Source: Acanthaster planci | Taxonomy: Eukaryota > Echinodermata > Asteroidea > Valvatida > Acanthasteridae | DNA length: 64,000 bases | Reading direction: 5' to 3' | Assembly: GCF_001949145.1 (NCBI RefSeq) | Contig: NW_019091405.1 | Coordinates: 1,161,182 to 1,225,181 of the forward strand | Shown here: in pieces, positions 33,601 to 48,600 of the stretch | Position numbering within the stretch: position 1 is the first letter of the stretch | How the letters are laid out: every line of letters begins with the position of its first letter | The notes under the pieces: generated by a model | Database searches by the model: none | Told to the model about the DNA's origin: nothing | What the model saw: only the letters and a program-made list of their open reading frames with translations | Made by a program: the position numbers and the translations under genes

Positions 33601-36600
33601 CAGGATGAACTGGGCTAGGCCAGGCAAGGCTGGGATAGCTAGGAAGAGAAAACAAGAAGAATATTCAGCACAGATTCTCACTGTATTTGAAACCTGTTCC
33701 CTTGGTCAATGTCCCAATCAGTTTTTTCCCAATCATTAGACATGTTCCTGTGTTGTGTAAAGTTTTTATCATGTTTCTCTTTTTGTGCAGTTTGTTAGCA
33801 AAGCAGTTGGGCTCCCACTCCCACCCATCCCCATTGCAAATCAGTCTAGCACTGATTACCAACCTTCAAAAAAAATCCCCACCCAGATTCCCTCCCCCCC
33901 CAAATGGAAGGTTCCATTCTCTCATGTTGACCTTCATTTTGGGTGCACTGTGTTCTGGCCAATTTTCAGATTTGGTTTCTGTTCTTGGAAGAGTACTTTT
34001 TTGCTGCATGTATGTGTATTTTAGAGTGACAATTACACCAGTTGTCCTTATCCCTTTTCCGAACATATTTTGTCATTCAGTGTTTTATCTCTAGTCGTAA
34101 TGGCAGACCTCCGATCGTTTAAAGGGGATGGGCCTTGCCTGGAAGATTTCTTGTAAAACATGCATCAACACATTAAACAAACATACATATAACAAGAAAA
34201 TACATCTGCATAATCTCAAAATGCATGGAAAGATGTTAAAAATTATAGTTTTCATGACCCTATTTCACTCCCTTCTCAGAGTAAAAGCTAAACAACAGCC
34301 TTCGGGTACAGAAAGTTGTCTGAAGAAATTCCCAAGAACCGGGACGCCTTAGGACGGAATCCTTTATCTGTGACTGTTTACTGTTATGCAACGACATGTC
34401 AACGTGTATGTAATGCAATAGCGTTAGTGTGTACAATCATGCCAGACTCAAACGACGATAATTCCAGCATTGATGCTTTTTCCAATTACGACAGGGATCA
34501 GTTGTCATGTTCGTCTCATTCATTTGACAAAGAAAGTATCATTAGAGGAGCTGATGATGAGGCACAAGAAATATTGCCTTCTCAGTTCGAACCAGAATAC
34601 ACTCAGGAAGAGATTTTGCAACTCGAGGCTGTTGATCACATTCACAGGCATGGCGGCGACTTGGAGGATGGACAACAAACCACTGACTAATTTTAGAGTT
34701 TTGCCCTGCCCGAAGTGTATTACAACACTGTATGCTCTTTATTCTGTTTTCTGTGTAGTCCATCCAGCACCAATATAATAGGCACACAGGAAAAAAAAAC
34801 CAACGAATGCAACCTTAATTGTTTAACATAAGCCTTTGTTGGGAGGATTACCCAGGGCCTTTTCTTAGCAATGAGGAAAAACTGTTATATTGAATGCCTT
34901 TCCCGACTGACAACATCAAGTTGTTCAGCGAGGTCTGGTCAAAACTCCAAGTTACAGAGAGTTGGGTTATGAATGCATGTAACACCTGATCTTTGTTACG
35001 AGTCCTCTTTATCTAGATCTTCTGAAAGTTTATGGGTAATGTAAAATGAAAGAACACTAGGCTATTTGGCAAAGTAGTGTGTCAGCACCCGCAACAATAC
35101 ACATACATTGTACACTACAACTGTTAGTACCACTGCTATTGTTTTTAAGCAATGTACACGTGATAATAATGTATACAATGTATGTGTACATTTACATGTA
35201 AACATGTACACCCTCTGTTTTCTGAAAGCTTGCAATGAAAACTGTGCTTCATGTCCATTCATGTACATGTACATGTGCCAATCTATACACATAATATGTG
35301 CTGGTATTCTAGACACTAGACAGGCACTGTTGCAGTGTCTCTGTGAAGTCATCCAGGCAAGACATGGTTCAGTGTTTAGGTTTGTCTCAAAACTAACTAA
35401 AAACCCAAACTGAATCACTGAAAGCAGTTCCGGGTATGGATTGCATGCTTGCTTATTGAGATACATGTACATTGTAAACTTGCATGGTGAGGCCAGCAAA
35501 ATCTTTTAGTTATCAGTTTTTTTGTGCATAAACCAATGCATCACTGATATTCTCTTCCTAGAATTACATCATCACAGTTTGCTCATGAATATGGAATTCC
35601 CATTGGCATTAGAAACCAACGCGACAGTAAAGTACCCTTTAAAGCAGTTTAAAATACACTAAAATAATACCCTTTCCAATGCACAACGGTGCATTTTGGA
35701 AATTTGTATTTAAAAAAATTGCAGTGACCCTCATCTAAGGTATCCTTTTGGAGTGACTGGAGCTTTCCACTACAATATATTGTTTGATTAAAGTTGGAGT
35801 TTGTAACCACTATTGTTAGCAACAATTTATCAACATGATAGGGAAAGATTAGTCTTTTTCTCATTGCGTCATCATCCAGTGCATGGTTTTCAAGTAAGTG
35901 CTAATACAGGAAGGATGGACTTTAGTTCCCCCTCGCGTTTATGAACATGTTTCTGAAACTCTGAAACATTTTGTTTTCAAATTTTAAAAGGCCACACTAT
36001 TTTAAACTTTTTAGATTCTGCATGAACAGGCAGCTGTGTGGGAGGATTGGAATAAAAATGGAAATGAAATTCACTTTTAAATCCATGTCAACCAATTGTG
36101 TATTTGTTGAGTGGGTGGGTAATTACAAAAACTGGCTATAGGCTGGAGACAGACATGCTTTCTCGCTATAAACTGTTAATGGTTAATTGTGTGATTTTAT
36201 TTTTTTACGACGCTGAGCTCCGCTGTAATTGCAAGTGCAGTGGGAAAAAATCTTTAAAATTGGCTATAAAACTTGAATCTTTTATTTTTCCATGCGGCCA
36301 AAAATAATGTAAGCTGATTTATAATCCTAAAATTGCAAAGACAAATAAAAGTGATCTGAAATCAACATTTATGTACAACCTGCTTTGTACATTAAAGCCG
36401 GAGGCAAAGGCAGACTTGATACCGAACTTAACCTCGACCGAAACACAATACAGTACGCCATTACAGTGTATGCACCAAAATTCAGTGTTTTGGGTTAATA
36501 TGGGGATGTGTTGAATAGTTTAATAGTTTATTGATTATTGCATGTTATTTATTTTCAAATTGAATATTCTTGGATAAAAATTAATCAAAAGGGAACAAAT

Positions 36601-39600
36601 TCATTTATTTGGTTGCAAAATTGCTGTCCAAAAGCATATTTCAAGGTACATGTATTAATGTGCATGATGGTATAATTGTCGGGTCCCTTATTTCACCTCT
36701 TGTACTGTGAAAACCAACCAGACTTAACAACAGGTGGCAAAATTAGGGACCCGGTGACTGTACTGTCATGGACATTACATGTACATTATTAATAAACCTA
36801 AAAGCAGCTAATACCTCTTGAGTATACGCCAAACAGTAAAAGCCAAGAAGTGCCAAGAAGTACTATTCCTTCCATTTTCTTCTTTCCTTTTTGTAGTCAG
36901 GGAATAAATCACCAGTTAGGACCAAACAACAGTTAGACACTCAACCCCCCCCCCCCACACTCGATCAAGGACCGATACCACCACACAAGCATGTACACTC
37001 TGTTTCTGCTTTTGTAGGGCATTGAACCAACTGGAAGGTCCTATAGAATATCAAGTAATAAATAGTCTGAATAGAATATCAAGTGATGGATAGTCCTTTT
37101 AGTGTTGAACCAACTTGTTTGGTCTATTTTCTCTGTGTTAAGCATACATGTACATGTAGAGCGAACCTGGTGTACTCAAGTGCATGTGGGTTATTCTATG
37201 AATTTGGGAGTCCAGGTTTTCCTATCCTTGTTATGTCTGATATACACGCATGTGACCAGCTCCACAAAAATGGGTATTGTGGGACATTTATTTCAAAATG
37301 AATCACATACACATTTGAATTGGTTACATTCATTTTAAGGTATAATTTGGGGTCAGTTTGAACCCTGTGGCATTTTGCAATCTGGAGATATATTGATTTT
37401 TGCATAATCATATCATACACATTAACAGTATTGCTTCGAGAGATACAGCCCTTTAAACATAGGAAGTGGAAAAAGAAATTAGCCAAGAAGAAAGTCTCTT
37501 GATACCCATAACAACAGTTAGGGTTTCTTGTATGAACTGTGAAAGTACTGATATAATAAAAGCCAATAAACCAAGAAGTAAAAAATCACCCTCTCCATGT
37601 ACAAAAGCCCTACATGTAGTAAATGAAATAGCACAGTGTCCCTTAATACCCTTTTTCGCAGAGCGGGTCACATATGATTTAGTATGTGTGGAACACATTC
37701 ATGAATTTCCAAGAGTTATCAAGTCATGCAAATGACCAGCAAAATAAATAAAAGTAGTTTTAAATAAATTTCAGTATCTCTTGTCAAATTAAACTGGTCA
37801 GGCACAAAAGGTTCATCGCTATCATTATTATTTATTTGACCAATCAGGCCTGTAGGCTGGGAGGGGGCTCGGGAATTTAAAAGACCCCCCCTCTCTTCTG
37901 AGTTCCGCTCGTTGGTGGTTTTTTAATAAATACAATTTTGAATACTATAATTTTCGGAATACAAGCTGTGGCTTTTTACGTTGATTCTTACACTGAAAAT
38001 GTCCCTGCGACTTATAATCCGGGCGGCTTTATATGACAACATTTGAAGAATGAAAATAGTCACTAAACATGGCGCCGGTGCCTCAACGCAGCCTAGCCTG
38101 GGCTGCTGTCACCACTGCAGCCAGCCATGTGTGCAAGGTTGGAGGTTGGTTTGAAGGAATCAAGAACAGCTGACTCTTTGATATGTGGTGGTATGGAGTT
38201 CTGTATCCTGGAGAAACTAAGGAGAGTGGAATGAAATGCTTGTGTCCAGGCAGAGAAATAACACAAACATACATCACATGTTAGACCCCAAGGTCGAGTT
38301 CGGGCGGCCTGTTCTTGACACGGGTTTCTTGTTCTGGCGCTCGAATGGCAAGAACACGACTCAAGAACACTGTTCTCGGAGCAGGATCACACACCACCTC
38401 CTCGTCAGGGTTTGCAGGAACACACGGAAAAACTCGAGAGATTTTGATTTTTAACAGCTGCAAAAAGTCAAGAGATGGCTTTCAAAGCCATAGACAATGG
38501 GAAGTTTTGCAAAATTAACATTCATTATTTTCCGTAACACAGAAATGAATGTTCCTGTTTATATAGAAAAGAATTCAGACCATCCAAACATTAACACTTG
38601 AATAATGTAGCTTGCATGGATGCCGTCATGTTGCATGTTGCTTATCACTAATTACCATCGATAACCGGTTGTTTGTTCCCGGCATTCGAGCGGCCGACCC
38701 ACGAATAACAAATCGAGCTGTTCGTGAACATACAGGAACAAGCCACCCGAACTCGGCTGTAGAATGACCCATGCATGGCCATAGCCATCTACATGTACAC
38801 AGATTCCGCGTAATCCACATTGTACACACTGATATATGTATGCCCCTCATCATAGTCTCACTTGGTCGCTAAATATTAAGAAAAAATATATTTTTATAGA
38901 TCTTGTATTTAAACCATTTTTGTAGCACGGTAACATTTGGAGAGCCACTCGATTGTGATTAAGTTCGCATTTGGTAATCCATCAAGGCTGTTGCCACGGC
39001 AGTTGTTTATTGTTGTCTCATATGTTCTGTATTTGTTTATGCCTTAAGAAATAAGAAATGAAATGAATGAATGGAAAAACGTTACACATGCATGTATTAA
39101 AGTTCATTTGTACAATTTGCAGAGTTGTCAGTTTTTTTACTAATGCGAATCTTCAACTGTGAGTTCACACAATCACTTCTGTTTTTAAAGTCCAAGCATG
39201 CAGTTCAGGGAAATACATTGCAGAGTATGATTGGGTTAGTTAGTGGAATATTTATGTTTATTTTACTCTGAGAACAGATTTTGACAAAATGGAATAAATG
39301 AAAGTCAAAGTTGCCTCTAGTCTCAGAGAGTTTCAGTCACTTTTCATAAACATTTTAATTGGACATTCCATTTCTGCAGTGCAGCCATCACTTATGATCT
39401 ACATGTAAGCCTTGTTCAGACAACTGAAAGTTTATTCAGGGTTTTATGCATGTACCCCTCTGCTCTGCCTCTCAAGACCTTCTGCAAGTTAAGACAAGCA
39501 AAATGAAGGCTTATGGCAACGAGGCCTTTTCTAGTTCCTTTAGTGCTCAACTCTTATGGAATCTCTTCCACTATCTTTGCGCTCTGAACCCTGTTTTGAT

Positions 39601-42600
39601 ACCTTTAACCCTAACCCCCTAGGGACCATTGAAATCCTGCATAACCTTGTTGGGTTTAGCGTGGTTAGGGTTAAATGACATCTTAAAGCTTACTTTTTGA
39701 AAAGTTATCTTGACTTTTTCCAGTTTGGTTTATTTATATGCCTTTCTACTATAATTAGTTTGATTGGAGAGAATTCTTGCTAGTCTGGATACCATGCATA
39801 TGCAATGATTCTGACTACTTGACGAATCAAGGGTCCGGTATCACCCCATGTCTATGTGACCAAGGCTGGATCAATTCCTCCAGTTTTCCGGGAATAGCCG
39901 AAATATTACGAAGTCGTCCTGTCCATATTCGGTATGTTCGGATGGTACCATTGAGGTTGGGTTATTCCAGGCTGTGTAGGTAAGCTAGCTGTTGATGCAG
40001 GGACACCACCACAAGCTTTTTAGGTTCAATGCTTCAACAGCTTCAGTACCAAATGTCGCTATCCTGAAGGTCTCCTCGGTAATCTCCCGAGAGGAGAAGC
40101 TAGGAAGAATCAGGACCTGACGACGACTGCCCACACATACAGGGGGCTCCACTTGCATCATATATATTTATATCCACGAATGATGCCTGACCTAAGATTT
40201 TTTATCAAGAGTCATCAGGGAATCTTTGAGCAGGGAACCAGACCAAATTCCAGTGGAAGTTTTCTTAACAGAAAGAATGCTTAAATTTCAGTTGTAGATT
40301 TTTCTTGTAGTAATAGTATTTCATTATGTAAAGCGCTTTGATATAACTCCTGTTATGAAAAGGGCTAAAAAATATAAATTATATTGCTATTATTACCAAT
40401 AAGGAGACCTGTTGGATGGTCCAGTTGTGATGCTTATTTTACGTTCACAGCAATGCACTTGTATACCGTAGTCACATGAGCTGCCATATGGACCATTGTT
40501 TCAAATTGCCTTATTGTGTTACATCTGAGTATATTGTGACATCCAGGTGTACACACATGCATACCTACACGTGTGAATAGAAATTTAACCCTTTTGGCCT
40601 TGACTTTTTGTGGGATGATAAAATTTTCCTCTGTTAATCGTAGACAAATACAGGAACAGTTACTGATGGGAATGCAAGTGTTTTATTCAGCATGTGGCGC
40701 GGGATACAAGTGCCCTGTGAAAAAGGAACATTTTTACAATATTTAGGCTAAAATGATATTTGTGGAGTTTGTTAAGAATTCATAATTAAGTACACATAGG
40801 TTCCTCTGGAATATTCAATCGTTGGTTATAATAGTCATCACAAATAGTGAAACTGCAGTCACTACTGTTAGGCTGGCATGCCCCCCCTCCCCCCCCCGGA
40901 AAGCTTCTAATCATCAGAGAAGTGCATGCAGTCTTGTAGGGCGATTCCATGGTAAAAGAGATGGATTGGCGTAGTGGTTCTTTCCTCGCCCTCTTCTTCT
41001 GTGGCTGGCTGTGATTTGTGGCTCTGTCCACATGTAGCTTTCAGTCCCAGCTACCTGATTCCACGGGTTTTACCCAGAATTTTCCTCTTGGGCTTTCATG
41101 CTTTCTTCAGGCTTGTGAGCTACAGCGCCTTGGGCGCTCAGTTGAGGAATCCTTGGTTTCATTACCAAAAATGAATTTATAGTAATTACACGTTGACACA
41201 TTGTGATGCACGTCAAAGGTTGTGTTGTGTGAATATCTTTATTAATAAAATAGACAAGAGACCAAGTGGATAATGGTGGTGTAAGAGTTCAGAGACCCAA
41301 CCCAGACCTTCCCATGCGCAATTTGTTGGTCGCAACCATCTGGCTCATAGTGCGTACCAGTAATTTCACTCTGGCAGGAAATGTGGATGGCTTGCAGAGA
41401 GACAGAAGCACGTCACACCTGACACACCGGTTTATGTGCTGTTGCCAAAATATGCAAAAAACCGTTGAGCAATGTGGTGCAGAGCAGATGTGGTACCACC
41501 TGCTAAGTTTATTATCAGCATGCTTTCGTTGACAGCTTCTATGCAAGATAAAATTACCAGTAGCATATGATCCCTGGGTTCCAGTAGACCGTGGATTTAT
41601 CCTTTGGAGTAGGAAAAGCGATGGATTTGCACCTACATGTAGTCCAAAGTTACACAACAAGTCACACCTCATCAGAATGCCTGGGGTGTGTGATTTTCAT
41701 AGAAGTTTGACTTTTAAGTTCTACATAGGTTAAAATAATGTGCTGGTAATATTTAAGACACCTGCGGAGGAACGGGGGGGGCATTGTGCCCCCTTTGAAA
41801 ACGCAGTTATTTTGCCCCCTTCCACTTTTTAGGCCTACATGTACCAGTCTTTGGAGGTGTACATTGCAACTTCATTCTTTTCAGTCTAATGGCCGAAGTT
41901 GACCCCCACTTTTAAAACCGGTCTGTTGATTTAAGACCTATCATATTGAAAAGAAATGTCTGAAAAGAAGGACCATACTAGTCGTGAATGGGAAGTTATG
42001 TTAAAATGTTCTTTTGTTGTGCTTTTTTCCCCTGTACCAGAATTCTCCATGATTTCTGAATGCAACAACACAGCAGAAAGGAATGACACAATAATTGGGA
42101 CTCAAAGATTGTATGTTCCACCCGATCACCTTGCATATTATTCCTACACCTGAGAGTCATGTTCTCAGGATTCCTGGATGCTCTTTTCCTTGGTCCACAG
42201 GTGGTATATTTCACGGCTACGTTCCCGTACATCCTAATCACCATCCTGCTGGTCCGTGCAGTGACGCTGGAGAACGCAAAGGAGGGACTGCTCTATTACG
42301 TAAAACCAGACCTCAATCGTCTCGCAGATGGGCAGGTGAGCTACCTGATGCTTTCGTCATTTGCTCCTTTTGTCCTTATTGTTTTATGTGGAACAAGACA
42401 GTAGAGGTATAAGGGTACTACTTTGTTACGTCAGATATTAAAAGAATGTTGCCTAATATAGAGGACATGTAGCAGTTGCTCCGTGTATCTCGGCATCTAC
42501 AACTTTCAGTAACGGCTTTGCAAGGTGCATGTACATGTAGAATGTAAGTTGTCCTATCCCTGTGAGTGTCCATTGCACCACATTATTTTCATGCTCTCTG

Positions 42601-45600
42601 ATTCTGAAATCAGCCGAAGAACATTTAACACTTACCGGTGTTATGGTTTCCTCCTGGTCCCTCACACGAAAACCCTCTATCTCCAAATACATACATTTAC
42701 AGAGTCTCAGATTTGAATGTTCACTGAAATGTAAGCCAGGAAATTTCGAGTGGGCATAATACTTTCAAGCAAATTTGTGTGTTGTGCATGGTTTTTTTTC
42801 TTCAAATGTGACCAGATCTCACAAAATGATTCCCAAAGCCATTAAACCCAGCAAGCCCATGAAAATCTCCGTCAAAGTATTTAAGGCATCATTATTTCAA
42901 CAGCAGTCCAGCACTACCCCTGAGAACGCACAGAGTATGCTTTTCAAAACATCAAGAGCACTCTCACCGCTGGTTCTTTTCATAACGATGCTTCTTCAAA
43001 GAATAGACACGTGTACATATACATGGTTGTAGCCAAAAGCTTTGTATCTGCCCGGAAAAATAAGCCTTTTGCGAGTTGCATTTGAATAAACTCTGGTACG
43101 CTGAGTTTTTTAAATTCACATGAACGTAACAATTTGAATTCTCCATACTAAAGCCACTGTTGCTGTACCGCGTAATTCGGGGCAAGCTTTTGCTTAGTTA
43201 CATAAGAGATGCCTGGAACCAATGCACTGTTCGCAATGGATAAGAAGGGCACAAAGGAACCAATCCATTCCAGAGATGATGGTTGCTATGCAAATGCTTG
43301 CCTTGAATCACGCAGTGTAGCAACGGTGTCTTTGTCTTTAGTCTGGGGAATTCAAATTATGTTTATGTGCAATAAGTTGACACAGTGTACCAAATTTTAT
43401 TCAAATTTAACTTGCAAAGTGCTTATTGGTGTGCAAGAAAATTTCAATTAGATTAAACTCAGCTGTCTCATTTTATGTATCGTTCAGATTGGTATTCTGA
43501 TGAAAATGAACATTACGTGGGTAGCATTTACTGTATGTATATTGAAGTCCACTTTGATTGCTGTACCAGATCAAGTTCTTTCAAAGGACTTAAAATTGGC
43601 TTGGATGACTTGTGTCTCAGTTTTCTTTAGTTGGGTCAATGCTATGACTCGCAGAATCTCTCACAGATGGCTCATTTCTCTCTTGTTGCCGACCCACAGA
43701 CCTGGCTGGATGCTGCCACTCAAATTTTCTTTTCCTACTCCCTGGGGTTGGGTAACATGGCTGCCCTTGGGAGCTACAACAGTTTCAACCATAACTTCTT
43801 CAGGTGAGCAAGTACCAATTTGAAACAATTCTGATCAAGGACTTCAGTTCAGTGTATCTTACATTATTTGTGCCGTCGCATTGACCACCTTTTACCATAA
43901 CTTGGGTGGTTAAAGACATTATACACATACCGTACTTTGTGAATTGCTTGCTTTCCAGGAGTGTGGGGGAATGCCCAAGGTGAAGAAGTTTTCACGTAAA
44001 TAACACTATGGTACACATGTACAGTACATGTACACATGTACAGTGGTACATGTACGATACACATGACTGGGGAGGTAACACGACCGAGATACCGGCACCT
44101 TCGGTTGCACTCCCGCTTATAAGGGGGAGCTACATGTAGGGGTCATTCCATTTAAGTGGATAACAAAGTGTGACAAAGGAGCTGACATTTGTATGTGTCA
44201 TTTTCCCCCAAGTTTTCACACATTATTAATCGTGTTTCTCATAACTATTAATACTTTTGCAATAACTTAGGCGGATAAGGAAATAATACTGAATTATGCA
44301 AATTGACTCAGCCCTGGTTATGAAGTGACGATTAGCCGGGAAAGAAAGCCATTTTTATTGCTTTGTTTCTGATTTTCTCTTCAACAGGGACGGTGTCATC
44401 TTTGCAATAGTCAACAGCTTCACAAGTATCTATTCAGGAATTGTCATCTTCTCCGTGCTGGGATTCATGGCAGGACAGCAGGGAGTCCAGGTGTCAGAGG
44501 TAGCCAAATCGGGTGAGTCCAGGTCCCGGCCCGACAATCAAATTCAAGGGGCTGCTCTTGGCAGAAACCATTGCTGAGTATAAACAATTCTTGCTGAGTA
44601 ACGAGGTACATGAGTACATGATATACCTCCAGCCTCCAAAATAGGGTTTTTCAGTTTGCCTTTATGTTTTACTTAACTGCATTCCATCTTACTTAACCAG
44701 CACACCATTCAAACGAAAGTCTTGTTCTTTTTAATTTGATACCACGTTTTGGTTGTGATAATTGTAGACCAGATGATATGTTAAATGCCGATTTTTTAAA
44801 ATCACATAGTGGTAGAAACATTGGTTTGGGCATACTAATGGTTGATAATGTTTCTTGAAGAGCTTTCCACTTCACTGTAATTTCACATACCACTTCAGTT
44901 GCATGTACATCTAGGGTGTGAATAATTTATGTACAAGCAACAGAATATTTCAAGTATTTAAAAGTATAATGAAACAAGGCCACCAGTCGTTTTTCAAAAG
45001 GTGGGGGACATAACCTTGAATAGGACCGTTGTGAGTGTGTAGCACAAAGTCCCATATAACAGTCCTTAAGAAAATTTGGATTGTAGTTGTTTTGTGATTC
45101 GATCTCAGGCAATGTTTCTCACCACATGAACTAATTATTTAATGGCATGCTTGTTTGCTAGACTAATTCCACTGTTTTAATAATTTTATTTAAATATACC
45201 AATCAACTACTAGGCCTGCTTCCAGTACATTTTTGTATTTAGGGTCGGAAAAAAATGAGGGGACAAATGAAATGCAAATGTGAGCTAACGTTGGCCACAT
45301 TAACAGTATCTCAGTCAGGTATGTTGTCATGGGCATCACCCTGATTTTTTTTTTCTTTTTGTAATTTTATTTTTGGTGGGGTCTAAGTACTCTGCAGCAA
45401 AATTGACAATCCCCAAATGGTGGAAGGACCAGGGACAGTTTCCTGACATTCTGTAGCAAATTAGTGATTTCAATCCCTTGCCTAATTTGGGGGTTTCATT
45501 TTTCTAATTTGTTCCGTTTAGTTAAAGAAAAAATTGCAGAGGGGGACTCTTTTTTGGGAAAATGCCCATTTCCCACAGGAGAGACACATTCTGCTTGAAT

Positions 45601-48600
45601 ATAGCCTTGATCAAGGCATACTCATTAAAAGCTGCACCACATTGGTACGGTATTCGGTTGTGTTCAGTACGTAGTACATATGTGGAACAACAAGCTGTGG
45701 AACAACAAGCCAAACAGCAATCTCGGTCAGCTGAACCAGGACAAATACCTTGGTTACCAACTGTTACCAGTGGGGTTTGGGGTGGTGCTCCTTATGATAG
45801 TTTAACCCCAGCTTACTTTGGAAAGACTTTATTGACAGGTTAACCGCTGCATGCTTTGTGTGCTTGCAACCACATAGCCATGTTACAGTCATATTACACG
45901 TGTGTACAATGTAGAATCAGAACTCAGTGCATTGCTTACCATGCCTGCAGGGTAATGCAGTTTTTTGGACTGTTGATTCAGTGATGAAATTTTCCCAGGT
46001 ATTGAGGTCTGGAACTGTCTTAGTTTCAGTGTAATATATGGTCAAAGATAGGGCCAAAACAAGCTTTACATATTGACCTACTCAACTTGGTGTGTCCGAT
46101 GTGCTTTACAGCATGGGGTACAATGATTAAATTTATATCCATTTTAAGGCATCGATAACATACACACACAGGCTTCATGGCTTCCTGATGTTTGGGACCA
46201 AAATCCTCGAGTACCTAATAATTCACCGCTTCAGAATTCAAATAAAAGGAGTATTTTAGTACAACACAGTTCAGCCGTGACTCAGCCAAGCTTGGCTAGC
46301 ATTATGTTTTGATGAGGTAGTTGCATAAGTGACATGACATTGGAATGAACTATGATTGGACAGTCCATAAATATGCATGTCTACACTCATTTTGTATTCG
46401 CAAACAAGCTATGTGCAAGCAAAATAAAGAAAAACATAAGCCTTTTGGACGGTTGGACCAAGGCGTTCATCGTTGGGGTTGATTTGCATATTATGCTAGC
46501 TGCGCAAGGTCGCTGTTCATGTTGTGCACGAAAACAACAATGGAAACCGATAGCTGGCCTGCACAGTACAGCTAATGACAAATGCCTTGGCCAAGGTTAG
46601 GTTGAATGAAAGAGCCACATTTTTGAAAACAAAGGCATTCACTTTGCATGACCCTTGGGAGACATGAAAACACATTGGTTATTGACAGCTTCATGCTTTT
46701 TTTGTAATCTCTTTTGGATTTATCGTAATTACATAAGGCCTCTCCAAAGCATGACGGCAAAAGGGGGGATGGGTTTGCTGGAATCAGAATTGCCAACCTG
46801 TACTGTTTTTTCGTATTCATGTGGAGATCGAACAAGAATACTGAAGTGCAGATCTGCATTTGAAAATACAGATTTTAGAAAATCGGATCATGCTTATTGT
46901 ACACAATATTGACAGGCTTGCTACGGCCTGCCGGCCGGTGGGCATGTATGTGATTTGACTTCTGACCAAAACCGATTACTGGTTCATTGATTACTAGTTC
47001 ACCTGCGCAGTGAACATAAGGAGTTATGATTTTGTGGAGTTGAGTGTTCATGGGGCACCTACCATGGAGTTGAGGATAGTCTGATTATCTGACAGTGCAT
47101 TGCGTGCTCCAGCCCAACCCACATGTGTTATGTATAGGGCGATTGCTATACAAATTTGCTAGTGCTGTGTGGTGTGTACCAGTGCATCGTGCATACCTTG
47201 GAAGTTAGATTCTGTAATTCAGCGTAGCACGGCTGGTCGTAAAAATGGCTTCAACATCGTCATCTTCAAAGAGTTCCGGAGAGCAGCCTTTCAAATAGGG
47301 ATACACACACACAGAGATGGACATATATTTCACTGTTCAGAAGGGATGAACTGTACACAATGCAAGATGCACACTTTGTTTGTATGACTTTCCAATGACC
47401 ATGGAGGTGCAAATGACTCTCAAGTTCACATAGGATGACAGGTGTAAAAAGGCAGCTTCTGTGTTCTGCATTCACTTTGGTTTGGGGAATTACGTGAGTG
47501 AATATTTCACTTTCAAATACTTTTAGTTTACCCCAAATATTGTTTTTTGGCCTCCAGAAGTACCATTTGTTACTGAAACAGTCTTAATGCTGTTTAAATG
47601 ACATGTGTAAACCACCAGTTGGGATTAAAATTAAGCATTAAACATTCTGACAGCGTCACAAAAAACACTGACTTTCAGGCTTCAGTATACTGAAAAGCTA
47701 AGTTGTTGTCAGCTCTGTGGAATGTTTGTTTGTTTTTTATACGTTCTCTGCTGGAACATTTATGTACATACCGCTTTTTCTGCAACAAAGGGATAAACCT
47801 AAAGTCTCCCAATTCCAGGCCTGAAGGCTTTATCTGCTTGCCTTTGTTTGCCACTGAGAGCCATACGTTTCCGCTGTGGCACTTGACACAGCTGTATTGA
47901 ATCATTGAGCTGGCACGTTCCCCTCTAGCAGTGGAAGCACAATCTTCCACAGGAACTGTCTCATACAGGAAATCACTAATAGCATACAGAGAATGCCATG
48001 TGGGAGATAGCAATAAATTATTCAGGTATGTAAAAACATGTTTTGTCTGTCTCAATTGAAGGCCTTCAAAATGATTCAGTGTGTTGCCATGCAGATTACT
48101 TTCTAGATAATGTATCAGGCGAGATTAGGGCTTTTTATGGTCTGCAGCTCTGTGCATGATCATAGGTTAAACGACATGAATTATGGTTTTAGTTTTATTG
48201 CATTCTGTATGCAGATGAAAAAATTTTGAACATTACAAATGCATATTTTACTTAATAACTGAAATCCAAATTACACAGGTTAACATGATGTTAATACTGG
48301 CACATGTATAATGGCATATTGTTGTCAAAAAAGAAAGGCTATCATAATGAATAATAGATTAAACTCAATTTTGTAGTCAAAATGTTTATGAATTCTTTGT
48401 GGGCCTGTATATTTCTTTTTGATTTTGTCCAGAAGGTCTCCTTAATTTAAAAAAAAATGAAGTTTTGACGAGAAAGACCATGTGAGAGTCTTCTGAGTAA
48501 ATTAGGAGGCAAAAATTAGGTCTCCTAAATTGGGTCTTAAATTGAAAATGTGGTTGTCCACTTTCACAAGTTCACTCAAGACTTGGGAAGATTTATGCTT

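Larger units (their letters stand above)
33464..42200. other. SLC6 intron 4
   Basis: 8.7-kb intron. Holds a purine/GACAG-rich stretch (33480-33640), an 83-codon open frame (34439-34690), a 28-bp duplication (37043-37098), the TIR element (38295-38755), a LINE-like 3' tail (39000-39075) and a SINE (40955-41170). Nothing recognised in 35000-37000. Confidence 0.65.

Noticed and set aside
37453-37735. Overlapping ~80-90-codon frames on both strands
   Set aside because: Neither resembles a known family; the plus one lacks a normal ATG start.
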